DNA of 64,000 nucleotides from Diogma glabrata (GCA_963693315.1 OY856186.1:233557046-233621045); one strand, 5' to 3'. Shown: positions 36,930-48,150, numbered from the stretch's first letter. Translations and numbers: made by a program. The notes: a model not told the origin generated them from the letters alone.

Positions 36930-37321
36930 TTAGAAGAGCATTTAAGAAGCAAAGTTTTCGTTTTTGCAACTTCTTTATTATTCATAAGATTATACTTGAT
37001 GTTTGGTTCACTTAGATCTATATTAATTTTTTCGGCAATCTTTTTTATAAAACCTTGAATGTCCTTATCTGTTGCAGAAAACGGAATATTAGGAAGAACT
37101 AAATTGTTTTGTAATTTTTCTTGTTTTAAGAAGTTTAATTCACTTGATAAATTGTCCACTTGTTTTTTTAGAATTTTTTGATTTTCACACAATATTTTAA
37201 CAAGATTATTTAATTCTTCGTTTTCCTTTAGCAGTTTAGCGTTTGCCAAAGTTTGAATTTCTTGGGCTTTTCTTATTTCTTTTAGTTCATATAGTATATT
37301 TTTGATATCATCGCCCGACAT
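36930..37321 (-). pseudogene. LINE-A ORF1, N-terminal part with coiled coil
   Basis: Starts MSGDDIKNILYEL at 37321. Residues about 10-75 form a heptad-rich coiled coil with many Leu, Lys, Glu and Asn, and residues about 80-125 look like the start of a globular RNA-binding domain. Coiled coil followed by RNA-binding domain is the usual LINE ORF1 plan, giving trimers that bind the element RNA. The frame is intact up to the mariner and resumes at 31859. Read through the junction, the open frame ends after a few mariner-derived codons. Confidence 0.7.
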
Positions 37322-37560
37322 TTTGAAAACATGAAATATTGAGTTTTAGGTAAAATAAATTTTTATTAAATAGCAAACACTCTATTTGAAATTATTTTTA
37401 ACACAAATAAATATGTTTTAATATGTAAAAATAAATAATTTATTAATTTCAATTAACACTTTATCGCGGTAAAAATATAAAATTTTATTAAACAATTTTG
37501 TGCTAGAGCAGAAAATTAGTAAACCGATCGATTCGACGATCGAAAATTAATAAATTAATA
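37322..37560 (-). other. LINE-A 5' UTR
   Basis: AT-rich sequence between the ORF1 start and the repeat of element F. It contains a small GATCG-rich palindrome (about 37525-37544). Since the start of a LINE usually holds an internal promoter, this may be promoter sequence; no initiator motif is convincing. Confidence 0.5.
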
Positions 37561-37594
37561 TTGACACACTTGACAACATTTTTTGACAATCTTA

Positions 37595-38588
37595 TTTTTT
37601 TTTTTTTTTTTTTTTTAATAAGAAGTGTTGTGTAGTAGGAATTACAAAATGTGTCACAACAACACATAGATACCTTTTAAGACGTAGGTCCCACAACGAC
37701 ATGCGTCTTGAGGCATAGGTGGACGCTTTTTTTAAATCTTTGTGGATTGAAAGCACTCGAGACTATTGATTCGGGCAAAGCATTCCATGTGTACGATGTA
37801 CGCACAAAGAAATCTCTTTGCATTCTATTACTATGACAGTGAGTAATCTCGACAGTTCGACCGCCCGCACATTCCGATTGACGAGTAAAACGGGGAAAAA
37901 CATATGTCTGAGGCATTATGGACCTGATTTCATCCGAGCACTGCTGGTGGCGATATTTATAAAAAACAACGAGATCAGCAACAGTGCGACGATGTTGCAG
38001 GGAATCAAGACCTAATGTTAAATCTCGATCACCAACAATTCGTATAGCTCGCTTTTGAACAGAGTCCAAAAGAGCCAGGATAGTAACAGATGCAGCGCCC
38101 CAAACTTGACAACAATACTCCATACAGGGACGAATATAGGACTTATAAATGTGGAGTAATTGATGCGAAGTAAAATATTTTTTACATCTATTGAGGAGGC
38201 CGAGTTTTCTTGACGCGCTCTTTGCCATGGCCATTATATGATCGTTCCAGAGTAAGTCATTGGATATTGTGACTCCCAATAAACGAATGCTTTCACATTC
38301 GCGTATTTGGTCGTCACACATATTAATTGAAATATCGTTGGGAAACTCGGTCTTTGATCTGGAAACAATCAATAGCTGTGTTTTGGTGGAATTAAAATTG
38401 ACCAAATTTTTGTCACCCCAATCGGCGACTTTTTTTAGGTCCTCGTTTACATTTATGGCAGCGTCTCTCCGGACGGGATTTATTCGTTCATGCATTTTAC
38501 CCTTTGAAGATAGGGGGACGAATGACTTGTGCAGTGTACTATCATCTGCAAAACTATTTATTGGGTTACTGGTGATTTGCAACAGTGC
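37595..38588 (-). mobile_element. LINE-B, 5'-truncated copy with poly(A) tail
   Basis: T22 at 37595-37616 is the tail of a minus-strand copy whose 5' end stops at 38588. The flanks CTTAT (to 37594) and AATGCAATAATC (from 38589) join to give the uninterrupted sequence seen in other copies of element F. This is a classic 5'-truncated LINE insertion. Confidence 0.85.
37677..38588 (-). CDS. LINE-B reverse transcriptase, C-terminal fragment
   Basis: About 304 codons are open from the truncation point to a stop at 37677, with no lesion. It starts just before the catalytic FADD (NSFADDSTLHKSF), then has the RT thumb block SIRLLGVTISNDLLWNDHI and the YIRPCMEYCCQVWG motif found after RT in Jockey-like and related LINEs, and ends near LKTHVVVGPTS. 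The first RT blocks are lost, so there is no active enzyme. The lack of damage suggests a recent insertion. A second fragment of the same family is at 48898-49027, and the tail region also resembles 42486-42530. Confidence 0.8.
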   Translation of the reverse strand, partial: ALLQITSNPINSFADDSTLHKSFVPLSSKGKMHERINPVRRDAAINVNEDLKKVADWGDKNLVNFNSTKTQLLIVSRSKTEFPNDISINMCDDQIRECESIRLLGVTISNDLLWNDHIMAMAKSASRKLGLLNRCKKYFTSHQLLHIYKSYIRPCMEYCCQVWGAASVTILALLDSVQKRAIRIVGDRDLTLGLDSLQHRRTVADLVVFYKYRHQQCSDEIRSIMPQTYVFPRFTRQSECAGGRTVEITHCHSNRMQRDFFVRTSYTWNALPESIVSSAFNPQRFKKSVHLCLKTHVVVGPTS

Positions 38589-39013
38589 AATGCAATAATC
38601 TAGTTTTTGATCTCACATACCAATCCCTACCATCAAGATTTCTCCAAATTCAATGTTCCTACTCGTAATCACTTAAAATGAACGTTTTTTAAGCCAAAAA
38701 TATGAAAATTTGCTATTTTTGACACACTTGATGATTTTTTTGACACACTTCCGGTACAGTCATCGAACACAGCGTCCTTTAGAACCTGTCCCTTGAGTAT
38801 ACCATTTTTAGAAAAAAAAAATTTGAAATCCCTCTTGCGGTTTTCCCTGCAGCGTAGGTAATGATGGCCGGATGGACGTCCGGCAGACAGACATACATTT
38901 TTTTTGCTTTTTAGAATCAGTAGGTCCTAAAAGTCGAGAAATTCCAAAAAAGTGGGGGTGAGAATATCACTTTTGGCTCATGAATGTAATACTTAGGTCT
39001 TTCAGACCGAAGT

Positions 39014-40170
39014 AAAATATGAAGGTGCTGAAATCTCAAGGCTCTGAGATATCAAGACTTCGGTCTGGGTTAAGGATTTTGATATAGTTTTCAGCAAAAC
39101 ACTTTTATGAGGACATTGTTTTTAGTTATGGGCAGCGATGTATATCAAACATAAAACTCTTTGTAAAAGTACATGCAGTTTTTTATCTCTGTTTAGAAAT
39201 TTATTACAAAACTAACACGAAACATTACTACGTTGCGTTAAAATTATAACAGATCATAAATTAACATAATTTAGTTAAAAAAGATGTTACAATCCATTTA
39301 ACGTTTCGAGAAAATATTACAAATTCAAAAATTCATATTTCTTTCAAAATTCCAAAAATATTGTAAAAATTAAATGAAATCAAAAATTCTAAAAATATTC
39401 CAAAAATTCTTACAAAATCAAAAATTGAAACTTTTTTCAAAGTTCTAAAAATTTGTATAAAATTCAAAATTCACAGATTCAAAATTCACAAATTCAAAAA
39501 TTTGATTTTTTTTTCAAAATTCTTAAAATATTGCAAAAATTATAACAAAATCAAAAATTTAAACTTTTTCAAAAATTCTAAAAATATTTGCAAAAATTAT
39601 TACAAAATCAAAAATACAAACTTTTTTCAAAATTCCAAAAATATTCCAAAAACTATAACAAATTCAAAAATTTCCATGTCTAATTTCATGTTCAATTACA
39701 TTTCATGTCATACAAATAATTAAATTTTTTTTCCCACAAAATTGGCTAAAAAATAAATGAAAATAATATTTTTGACACATTTGCCAATATTTCTTTGACA
39801 AACTTATAATGCTATAATCTAGTTTTTGATCTCACATACCAATCCCGACCATCAAGATTTCTCCACATTCCTTGTTAATACTCATTATCACTTAAAATGA
39901 ACGTTTTTTAAGCAAGAAATGTGCATATTTCCTTGTTTTGACACACTTGACGATTTTTTGACACACTTCTGGTACAGTTATCGAACACATCGTCCTTTCG
40001 GCTCTTACCATTGAGTATACTTACTCTTAGAAACCAAAGTTTTTAAAATCCGTTCAGCGGTTTTCTAGATTTCGTCGGTTGTGACGGCCGGCAGACAGAC
40101 ATAATTTTTTTTTGCTTTTTTGGAATCGTTACGACCTAAAACGTCGAGAAATTTAAGTTTTTAAAATTTT
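39014..40170 (+). mobile_element. Element F half-unit, abutting the full copy
   Basis: Starts with the centre module (AAATATGAAGGTGCTGAAATC) directly after the right end of the full copy. It continues with the TTCCAAAAATATT array (39320-39660), a 135-bp type unit (39700-39800) and the terminal module (39800-40165), and stops before the last 60 bases. It corresponds to the right half of the foldback. Confidence 0.7.
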
Positions 40171-40740
40171 TTAAATTTATAAAACGAGAAAAAATTTCAC
40201 ACATTTTTGAAAATAAGTCGAGAACTGCGCTTTCAAAAAAAACAAAAAATTGTTTTGAACTAGAAAAAAAATCGTCTTTCACGTGACACCCCATTCGTCA
40301 AGGTCAAAAATAATTTTTTTTCAAAATTTTTAATCTCAACCCCCTGCAAATAACATTTTAAATGATGAGCTGACCGCTATAGTTTTCATTCAATCTTTTT
40401 AACATTTCCTATATAACTGTGATTTTTTGTTCGAGTAACCGTGTAATGTGCGAAGTTAAGAGGGGAGGGAATAGGGATCAAAACGATTCCTTAAAAAAGC
40501 TTTTGTTTTAATATAGATAAGGACTATGTCTACAATATACAGATAATAACAAATATTTGCATTTTTTTTGGTTTTAGTAGGCATGGACAGATACATTTTT
40601 TCACTGTAAAAAAAAGTTGAAAGAAAATCAATTATGTAGAAACTCGAACGGACAACCCAAGTCTCATCAATAGGGTACTGTTTTTGCTTTTTCGCCCTAA
40701 AAATGGATAGAATTTTACACATCTTAAGAACAAATATACA
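40140..40740 (-). repeat. Dispersed repeat family R, copy 2 (minus)
   Basis: The minus strand contains ACAGTACCCTATTGATGAGA and GTCCGTTCGAGTTTCTACAT, as in the copy at 9790-10640, followed by similar AT-rich sequence. No coding capacity. The 88-codon minus-strand frame at 40456-40722 lies inside the repeat and shows no domain. Confidence 0.65.
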
Positions 40741-41213
40741 AAAAAACGAAAAATAACTTAATAAAAATAAACAAACAAATTACTAATTATTATTGACAAA
40801 AATAAAGGATGCGGTAAGTTATACTAGCGTTATAGATCAGACTAGGACGTCCAACAGGCATTCAATTTCCTTATGATCGAACTTAAATAGCCATGTTGTT
40901 ATGTATGCCAAAAATTTAGATAAAACATGATTTTTCCACAAATTCAGATCCGCGCACACAAAGGGAAAAGGGTTTTGGGGTCCGACAAAACGAAGCAAAA
41001 ACAATATTTGTTGTAATTATTTTCTAGTAAAGAGATACAAGAACAATAAAATTTGAATTGTATTTGTTGTTATAAAATTTGTATTGCATCTTTTCTCGGA
41101 AAGGTATAATACAACATCAGATACAAATTATTTGTTTTTTTTTGTTTTAAAGAACATTCCGGATAAAAGAATTTTAATATTCGATTGCTTATTCTAGAAG
41201 AAATACTATTTAA

Positions 41214-41426
41214 ACTGCTTATTTTGGACAGAATGAATTAATTAGAAAACGGAATGCTGTATCATTAATCTTAAATCGTGAAAATAAAAAAGCAAATTTT
41301 AATAGTAAATTAAAAGGTTTCAGTGAAGTTTATGCTGAAAAGTGTCTTAAGTTATTGGAAGAATATTCTAGATATTATAACGAATATTGTCTGGTATATT
41401 GTTTTTCTGTTGTTGTGAAACAGTGA
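41214..41426 (+). other. Possible coding remnant of unknown family
   Basis: A 70-codon open frame without ATG includes NELIRKRNAVSLILNRENKK and SEVYAEKCLKLLEEYSRYY. The composition (Lys, Glu, Leu, Tyr with few hydrophobic runs) looks protein-like, but I recognise no family and there is only one copy in the window. The rest of 40741-41889 shows nothing. Confidence 0.25.
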
Positions 41427-41889
41427 ATGTGTTGAATAATAAATGAGTGTGGTTGTGGTTATTAATCAGTGATTGAATGCAGAAGGGAATTTAGGAATAA
41501 CGTTTATTGAATTGAGAGTTAAGCCAATAGGAAAGAAGATAGACAAAGATGATAGTAAAAAAGTTTTTCACTATACCCGAGGTTAAGTTAAATAATTACT
41601 TTACGCAGTTTTTATTTCTAAAACCTATCTGTTTTGCATCTTTTTGTAGAGCCCCAATGAACCGCTGCCAAAGTATAGTAAGATGTGGTGTAGCATATAA
41701 TTGAGTCTTTTTGTGAAACGGCAGTGTAAATTATTTTTCATTGTCACAAAAACTGCTTCTAGTGCGACACCTGAAATCAGAAGTCTTCACGTTAGCTGGA
41801 TGATTGGAGTTCAATGTTTATTGAGATATAATTCACGAGAATTATATCGAGATATAATTAGCGAACAGTTTTTAAGGGTTCTGTTTACT

Positions 41890-42485
41890 TTAAAAAAGTG
41901 AGACATCAGTCTGCGTCCGAATTTCTTCATAATTGATTTTCATACAAAAATATAAGTGCTATCTATATATGCTTAATATAGTGCTATCTATGTAGTTAAA
42001 TTTTCTACAGTTAAAATGTGGAAAAACACGCCTACTGAAAACAAAAACAAATGAAAATATTTGTTTTTATCTATATTTTATGAACATAGATAAGAAGGTA
42101 GTAAAACAAAACTGTTTTTAAGAAAGCGAGTTTGATTTAAAAAAATCAAAATATTTAAAAAAAAATTTCAATGAATTATCGAGTTATTACTAAAAACGTG
42201 TGTTTATTTTATGTCCGTCCAACCTTTATCCACCCTATAAACATATAAGAAAACAAAAAAAAAATTGGAAAAATACTCGGTTATAGGAAATGTTGTAAAG
42301 CTTGAACGAAAACAATAGCAATCAAAATTTTATTTGGGAGGAGGTTCCGAGTATAAATATGAACAAAAAATATTTTTGACCTTGACGAGTGGAGTAGGGT
42401 GCTCATGATTTGATGTGTGATTTTTTTCCATTATATAGCATTTCTTTTTGTAATTTTCGGAAAAAAAGTTTTCGATTTTTTTTTA
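41890..42485 (+). repeat. Dispersed repeat family R, copy 3
   Basis: It has GACATCAGTCTGCGTCCGAA, TTTCTTCATAATTGATTTTC and TATAAGTGCTATC in the same order as the copy at 9790, then the poly-A/T stretches and a GGAGGAGGTTCCGAGTATAA word comparable with the GGAGGCGGTTTAAAGTAGAA word there. It lacks the first 40 bases of copy 1. Confidence 0.6.
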
Positions 42486-42920
42486 CTAAAAAGTGTTGGG
42501 TAATTGGAATTACAATACATGTCACAACAAATACCCGAAAAACAATTTTAATTTTTGGTATTGAAAAATAACCGATCTGAGGGACCGATCGGTTTTTCGG
42601 TTGATTTTCTTTTACTCAAGTACTGTAAAAAATCCATGTTTTGGAACACCTTGGGCGGTCCCTAACGTCTGAACGAAAACTATTGGTTATTTTCCAGTGC
42701 AGTTAACTTAACGATATTATGTAAGTACACTTTGTCAATAAATATCCGTGGTTTTTTTATACAACAGTCCAACTACTGGTACAATGTCAGTTCACTTTGC
42801 CGACTGTTTCCCGACCTTTTGTGTGTTTTACCTGTAGTTTTGTTATTTATTTATTTGAATTAAAATTATTAATTTAATTACGGTATTACGGCTTTTATGT
42901 TCAAAATAAATTATTATAAT
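42486..42920. repeat. Repeat shared with 160-320, plus AT-rich sequence
   Basis: TACCCGAAAAACAA at about 42530 and GGAACACCTTGGGCGGTCC at about 42640 parallel TACCCGAAAAACAA and GGAAGACCTTGGGGCGTCC near 165 and 280. The start (AGTGTTGGGTAATTGGAATT) resembles the 3' UTR of LINE-B. A palindrome ACCGATC...GATCGGT lies at about 42573-42595. No gene. Confidence 0.4.
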
Positions 42921-43310
42921 TTATTTATTTATTCAATTAAAAATTATACATACATAAGGCCTAGCCTTTTTTGGTGTACAGATATGTAGAATTTTATTAC
43001 AATATACAAAGAACAATTTAATCAAAAATAGTATAATACTAATTACATAGTAAAATACTAATTCATATATAGTAAGCCTACTATAGTTCAATTAACTTAA
43101 TAAAAATAAAGATAAAACAATACAATTTATTTTATATGGAATTCACTTATAAATAACAAAGACATCATTAAATGTTTAATTTTTGAAACTATATCCCTTC
43201 CATGCAACAAAGAACATCAAAGCACTTATCCTTAAATCGTTTCAACGATGTGGCAACCCGTTTATCTGGAGAGAGCTTATTGAAAAGAGACAGTCCTATT
43301 ATGACCAACA
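42921..43310 (-). pseudogene. LINE ORF2 C-terminal remnant with 3' UTR
   Basis: On the minus strand, 43300-43189 reads IGLSLFNKLSPDKRVATSLK then RFKDKCFDVL before a stop. The pattern LFNKLPxxxRxxxSLxxFKxxL is the usual end of many LINE ORF2 proteins. Upstream frames are broken. The following 3' UTR ends in a TTTA run at 42921-42933, the inverse of a TAAA tail as in LINE-C. Confidence 0.45.
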
Positions 43311-44278
43311 TGCAATTCCACTTCTCTTACTATTAACCGTTTTTTGTGTGTTTACTGACCATTTAATTTTGAATTGCAGGTTATATATAAATACAATGCT
43401 TCGAATACTAACCGCCGTTTTGTGTTGTAGCTTTAACTAAGTTTTACAATATTGGAACTTCTGAGCTGACTCTGCTAACCAGTCACCTTTATCATTGATA
43501 CGAGCAAATGATTCAATGTTATGTCATCATCAAAACGTCGAATCAAATTTTCCGTTCACAATTAATTTAAATATAAATTTAATAATAATTTCAATTTTGT
43601 TTTTTTAAACATTAATTTCACAATTAATTTAATTTCAAAATATGAAGGTGCTGAAATCTCAAGCTCTGAGATATCAAGACTTCGGTCTGGGTTAAGAATT
43701 TTAATACAGTTTTCGGCAAAAAAGTTTTATGAGGACATTGTTTTTAGTTTTGGGCAGCGATGCATATCAAAAATAAAACTCTTTGTTAAAGTATATGTAT
43801 TTTTTATTTCTGTTTAGAAGTTTATTACAAAACAAACACGAAATATCAAAACGTTGCCGGAAAATTATAACAGATCATAAATAAACATAATTTAGTGAAA
43901 AGATGATACAAGTAGTTCGGTACTCAAAAACCTTTTCAAATCGATTTTCGAGAAAATATTTCACAATCAAAAATCATATTTCTTTCAAAAATATTTTAAA
44001 AATTATAATAAATACCAAAATTTAAATTTTTTTCAAAATATAATATTAAAATATTCCAAAAATTAGAATAAAATCCAAAAATTGAAACTTTTTTCAGAAT
44101 TCTAACATATTGCAAAAATTATAACAAAATCAAAAATTGAATTTTTTTTCAAAATTCTAAAAATGTTGCAAAAACTATAATAAAATCAAAAATTGAAACT
44201 TTTTCCAAAATTCTAAAAATATTGCAAAAATTATAACAAAATCGAAATCAAAATTGAAACTTTTTCCAATATTCTTAA

Positions 44279-45201
44279 CACTACCACACCAGTCAAAATG
44301 ACTGGTTTTGCAATTTTGTGCTCAAGTTTCTACTGCATCTTAATTTTTGTTTTCAAACGATTGTCATGAAAATTTTTGCGATAGCTAAATGAACAATATT
44401 ACGCGGTTAGTTTTTTATTTTTATTCAAAATCAAAAAAATTTTGATTTTCATCGGCACTTATACCAAACCAGTCGAAATGACTGGTGAATATTTCTATGT
44501 AATGATTTCTATGTATTGAGCATAAAAAAAAATCAGGTTCCAGAAGATGGTCACTTCAAGTTTTTTTCAAATTGTGGAAAATTCAATACAACATAGGTTC
44601 CCTTTTCAGAATTGAAATAACATTTCGAATTGCTAACTATGTTGTAAAAAAAACGAATTTTTAGTCGAAATTTCGCAGGCAAAAGCGTCATTTTCCATAT
44701 TTTCGATTCGCCATTTTGAAAAAAAAATTGAACACCACTCGGAATTTGAAACTACTTAGAATTACCAACCTTCTAAGCCCAAGAACGCATCTGTTAATAT
44801 TTTAAATTTGTGTTGGCAGCCAAATACTATACTTTCAGAGTGAGGCCGTAAGCCTGTAGCCGCCATATTGATGCCGCCGTATTGATTCCGCCATTTTGAA
44901 TTCTGAAAAGGGGCACACGGCATTGGAAACTAGACACAATAAGCTACAATTTCTGCCCAAACACCTTCCGAAAATCCTAAACTAATTCTGGAGAGCAGGG
45001 GGCCTCCGAGTTGCAAAGAATGCCCCATATACATATGTTATGTTGTTGATATGGAATCACATAACAATTAATTTACTTTTAGGAATTTGATTATTTTTAT
45101 GTTTGAATTAAGTAATGAATGAAGTTATTTATTATTTACAAAAAAGTAAAGGGTAGGTAGTCGGTATATCTCACATTTTCAAATTGTCGGTATATCTAGT
45201 G
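44279..45201. mobile_element. piggyBac-like non-autonomous element, 923 bp, TTAA duplication
   Basis: TTAA stands on both sides (44275-44278 and 45202-45205) and the array resumes without loss, so this is a clean insertion. The ends are CACTA... and ...TAGTG. Near the left end are two palindromes, ACCAGTC-aaaat-GACTGGT at about 44290 and a variant at about 44467. No transposase frame exists. TTAA duplication is diagnostic of piggyBac and also of Kolobok; the ends favour piggyBac-like. Confidence 0.7.
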
Positions 45202-45706
45202 TTAAAATATTGCAAAAATTATAACTAAATCGAAAATACAAACTTTTTCAAAGTTCTAAAAATATTCCGAAAATTATTACAAAATCAAAAATTGAAACTT
45301 TGTCCAAAATTCTAAAAATATTTCAAAAATTCGAAATCCATAAACTTTTCCAATAATTCTTATAATATCGCAAAAATTATCACAAAATCAAGAATACAAA
45401 CTTTTTTTCAAAATTCCAAAAATATAAAATTATAAGAAAGTCAAAAATTTAAACTTTTTAAAAACTCTAAAAATATTGCAAATATTATAACAAAATCGAA
45501 ATCAAAAATTGAAACTTTTTCTAAAATTCTAAAAATATTTCAAAAATTCGAAATTCAAAAAACTTTTCGAAAAATACTTAAAATATCGCTTAAATTATTA
45601 AAAACAAAACCAAACAAACCAAACAAAATCAAATTTCCATGTCCAATTTCATGTCCCATTTCATGTCATACAAATAATTAATTTCATTTTTTTCCACAAA
45701 ATTGGG

Positions 45707-46936
45707 CCATTAATTAACGTTAGACAACATGGCTTCGGTACTGGTAGATCAACAGTAACAAATTTAATAGAATACTCAGCTTTTATAAGATCGAACCTGA
45801 ATGACAAAAAACAAGTCGATGCTGTATATACAGACTTTTCAAGCGCGTTTGACGTAGTTGATCATGGTATACTGATTCTTAAACTTAAAAAGTATGGAAT
45901 AAGAGGTCCTTTATTGCAATTAATAACTTCATAGTTGAAAGACAGAAAACAAACAGTAAAATTTAAAAACAAAAAATCCTTAACTTTTGATATGACCTCA
46001 GGCGTTCCTCAAGGTAGTGTCTTAGGGCCTCTACTTTTTCTAGTATTTATCAACGACCTACCTGAACTATTCAATGACATACAATACTTATTATTTGCAG
46101 ACGATTTAAAAATGTTTCAAGCCATTAACAACGTAGAAGATGCAAAACATCTTCATAATAATATTAACAAAGTAACAGACTGGTGCAAATTGAATGGCAT
46201 GAAATTAAATGTTGGCAAATGTTCAGTCATTTCTTTCAATAAAAAAAGTGACTATTTCAAATACGATTACGAGATAGAAGGGAAAATTCTCAAAAGAGAC
46301 TGTCAAACTAGAGACTTGGGCGTTATTTTCGACAGCAAATTAAATTTTAAAAGTCATATTGATAAAGTGATAAGTAGTAGCTATTCGGTTTTGGGTTTTA
46401 TTAAAAGACGAGCTAGGGAATTTAATGATCCATATTTAACAAAGACACTGTACGTGGCCTTAGTGCAATCGACTTTGGAATATTCTAGTGTTGTTTGGTC
46501 TCCTTATAGAAAAGAAGACATTAATCGTATAGAAAGTGTTCAAAAACAATTTTTGTTATTTGCTCTCAGACCTATAGGATTTTCAGGATATAAATTACCT
46601 AAATATAAGAATAGGTTGTTATTGATAGAAAAGAGTTTAGAAAATAGAAGAGAACTTGCGCTAGCATTACTAGGATTTGATTTAGTTCGGAAAAATATTA
46701 AAATAGAATCTTTGACGAATAGACTTTTAGTTAGACAAGTGAACTATTCACTGAGAAATGCCAGAGTCTTAACAGAAGCAAATCATTCTAACGACTTTTC
46801 TTTTAATGACACAGTTGATAAATGTATAAGAATTTTCAATAAGTACAATGTTTTTTATAATAATGAAATTAGTAGAAGTAGTTTTAAGAAAAAAATTGAA
46901 TTTAAAATGAAAACTCTATTTGAAAATAGTAGTTAA
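45707..46936 (+). pseudogene. LINE-C reverse transcriptase with one nonsense codon
   Basis: One frame runs from the truncation (INVRQHGFGTGRSTVTNLIE) to a stop at 46934, broken only by TAG at 45932-45934 within ITS*LKDRKQ. RT blocks: YTDFSSAFDVVDH (block with the first catalytic Asp), SGVPQGSVLGPLLF, and LLFADDLKMF (catalytic pair, about 46096-46104). The thumb region has TRDLGVIFDSKLNFKSHI, then the YSSVVWSPYRKEDINRIESV motif typical after RT. Target-primed reverse transcription would be its role if complete. The clade is not assigned. One lesion over 410 codons indicates a fairly young copy. Confidence 0.85.
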
Positions 46937-47027
46937 GTGAACGAAATGTAATTTTAAATCTGAATAATTTTAAGGAAATAATTGTAAATAAAGGCTTTAA
47001 TTGTCAATAAATAAATAAATAAATAAA
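45707..47027 (+). mobile_element. LINE-C, 5'-truncated, AATA-repeat tail
   Basis: A 5'-truncated plus-strand LINE begins within RT and ends in AATAAATAAATAAATAAA at about 47000-47027. It is inserted in a 135-bp type unit of element F. The simple-repeat tail in place of poly(A) is seen in several insect LINE clades. Confidence 0.75.
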
Positions 47028-47515
47028 ATCATTCCTTTAACAACAACATTTATAATTTGATACAATATTTTTTTTGACAAACTTATAATGCAATAATCTA
47101 GTTTTTGGTCTCATCAACATTCCTCCAAATGTTCCTACTCGTAATCACTTAAACACTTCCGGGACAGCTATTGAACATCGTCCTTTCGCTCTTACCATTG
47201 AGTATACCTATTTTTAGAAACAAATTTTGAAATCCCTCCAGCGGTTTTCTAGATTTCGCCGGTTGTGACGGCCGGCAGACACACATACATTTTTTTTGCT
47301 TTTTTAGAATCAATAGTTCTAAAACGTCGAGAAATGCCAAAAAAGTGGGGGTAAGTATTTCAATTTTGGCTTTAGAATACAATACTTAGGTCTTTCAGAC
47401 CGAAGTAATTAATTAATTTAAATATAAATTAAATTTAATTCATTATTTTAATAATAATAATAATAATTTATTTATTGTCCATATTAAAAGTTTACTATAA
47501 ACTTATTTATAATAT

Positions 47516-48150
47516 TGTTACGTTTTTCCAACCTTACTTCGAATTAGTCTAAATCACAATTCGATAAACGCAATTCCCAATCTCTTTCTGAGTTCGATCA
47601 CTGATTAGTAAGCACAAACACCAGGTTTTATTAAGTCTTCCACACCTTTATTGTTGCACAACAACAGGAAACAATACAGCAAACAATATTCCTAACTAGA
47701 ATATTCTTTCAACAGCTTCAGAAACTCCAACGGTTTTCCGGTAACACAACGTTCAAAATAATACACAAAATATTTCTACTCAATAACACTTAAAACTTTA
47801 TTTACAAAAACTAATTTAAATATCACTTTTATAATTTTATCTTTACCGTCACACGTTTATAGTAAAACTAATTAAAAACTGCAAGAGGCAATTTGCTTAT
47901 ATACAATTATGCAAAATTTCTAGATAATTCGAGGTCACATTTTAGAAACCTTTGGAAAATATTAGAATATTCGATTTTACGTTATGTTGATTTTATTGAT
48001 AAAATCGTTCAATCTTATTTATTGTTGACCCAAGTTCTACGTAATACAACAAAAACACTATTCATTTCATTAATTTCTTGTTGTGTTTTGTTGTGATTTG
48101 ATTTTCCTGAAAGTGACTGTAATCGTCTGGATTTTTCTGTAATCGTAACA
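47516..48150 (-). mobile_element. Solo LTR, 635 bp, with ATAT target duplication
   Basis: The ends TGTTACG and CGTAACA are flanked by ATAT (47512-47515 and 48151-48154). The minus-strand reading gives a promoter-like TATATAAGC (about 47895-47905) followed by TTGCAGTTTT about 20 bases on, and AATAAA signals further down. It therefore looks like an LTR in minus orientation with the interior removed by recombination. A 4-bp ATAT-type duplication suggests Ty3/Gypsy. Its open frame at 47893-48096 on the plus strand is not a gene. Confidence 0.75.

Larger units (their letters stand above)
18546..37560 (-). mobile_element. LINE-A, nearly complete non-LTR retrotransposon, twice interrupted
   Basis: On the minus strand the order is: 5' UTR (37322-37560), ORF1 (37321 to 36930, continuing 31859 to 31489), ORF2 (31483 to 28623), 3' UTR (28622 to 28600, continuing 18802 to 18568) and a poly(A) tail seen as T22 at 18546-18567. 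A BEL/Pao-like element lies in the 3' UTR and a mariner lies in ORF1. It is inserted in the 135-bp repeat of element F; joining CTTTC at 18545 to the TTGACACACTTG at 37561 rebuilds that repeat. Any target duplication is hidden by the T-run. Confidence 0.85.
15799..39013. mobile_element. Foldback element F (about 3.2 kb without insertions), split by two LINEs
   Basis: The left end ACTTCGGTCTGAAAGACC (15799) recurs inverted as the right end (to 39013). The left arm carries a terminal module (15799-16230; GTCT and CCGTC microsatellite; GTGTGTCAAAA words). After it come about four tandem units of 135 bp (16229-16770) and about seven units of 55-60 bp (16780-17160; ATTTTTAGAATTTTG). A centre (17160-17750) contains GGGGCTGAAATCTCAC and ACTTCGGTCTGGGTTAAGG. 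The right arm repeats the modules inverted: 17760-18180, 18190-18545, then 37561-37594 and 38589-39013 after skipping LINE-A and LINE-B. The bases on both sides of each LINE join to restore the repeat. Long inverted arms made of stacked tandem repeats recall Drosophila FB elements in architecture. No coding capacity is seen. Confidence 0.7.
43640..47406 (+). mobile_element. Element F half-unit with two insertions
   Basis: The centre module starts at 43640. The TTCCAAAAATATT array is expanded (43960-44278 and 45202-45600) around a TTAA-flanked MITE. A 135-bp type unit (45650-45706, 47045-47095) is split by LINE-C. The terminal module runs to GGTCTTTCAGACCGAAGT at 47406. Confidence 0.7.

Noticed and set aside
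43183..43440. 85-codon plus-strand frame with a hydrophobic segment
   Set aside because: The opposite strand carries a recognisable LINE C-terminus, which explains the open frame better.
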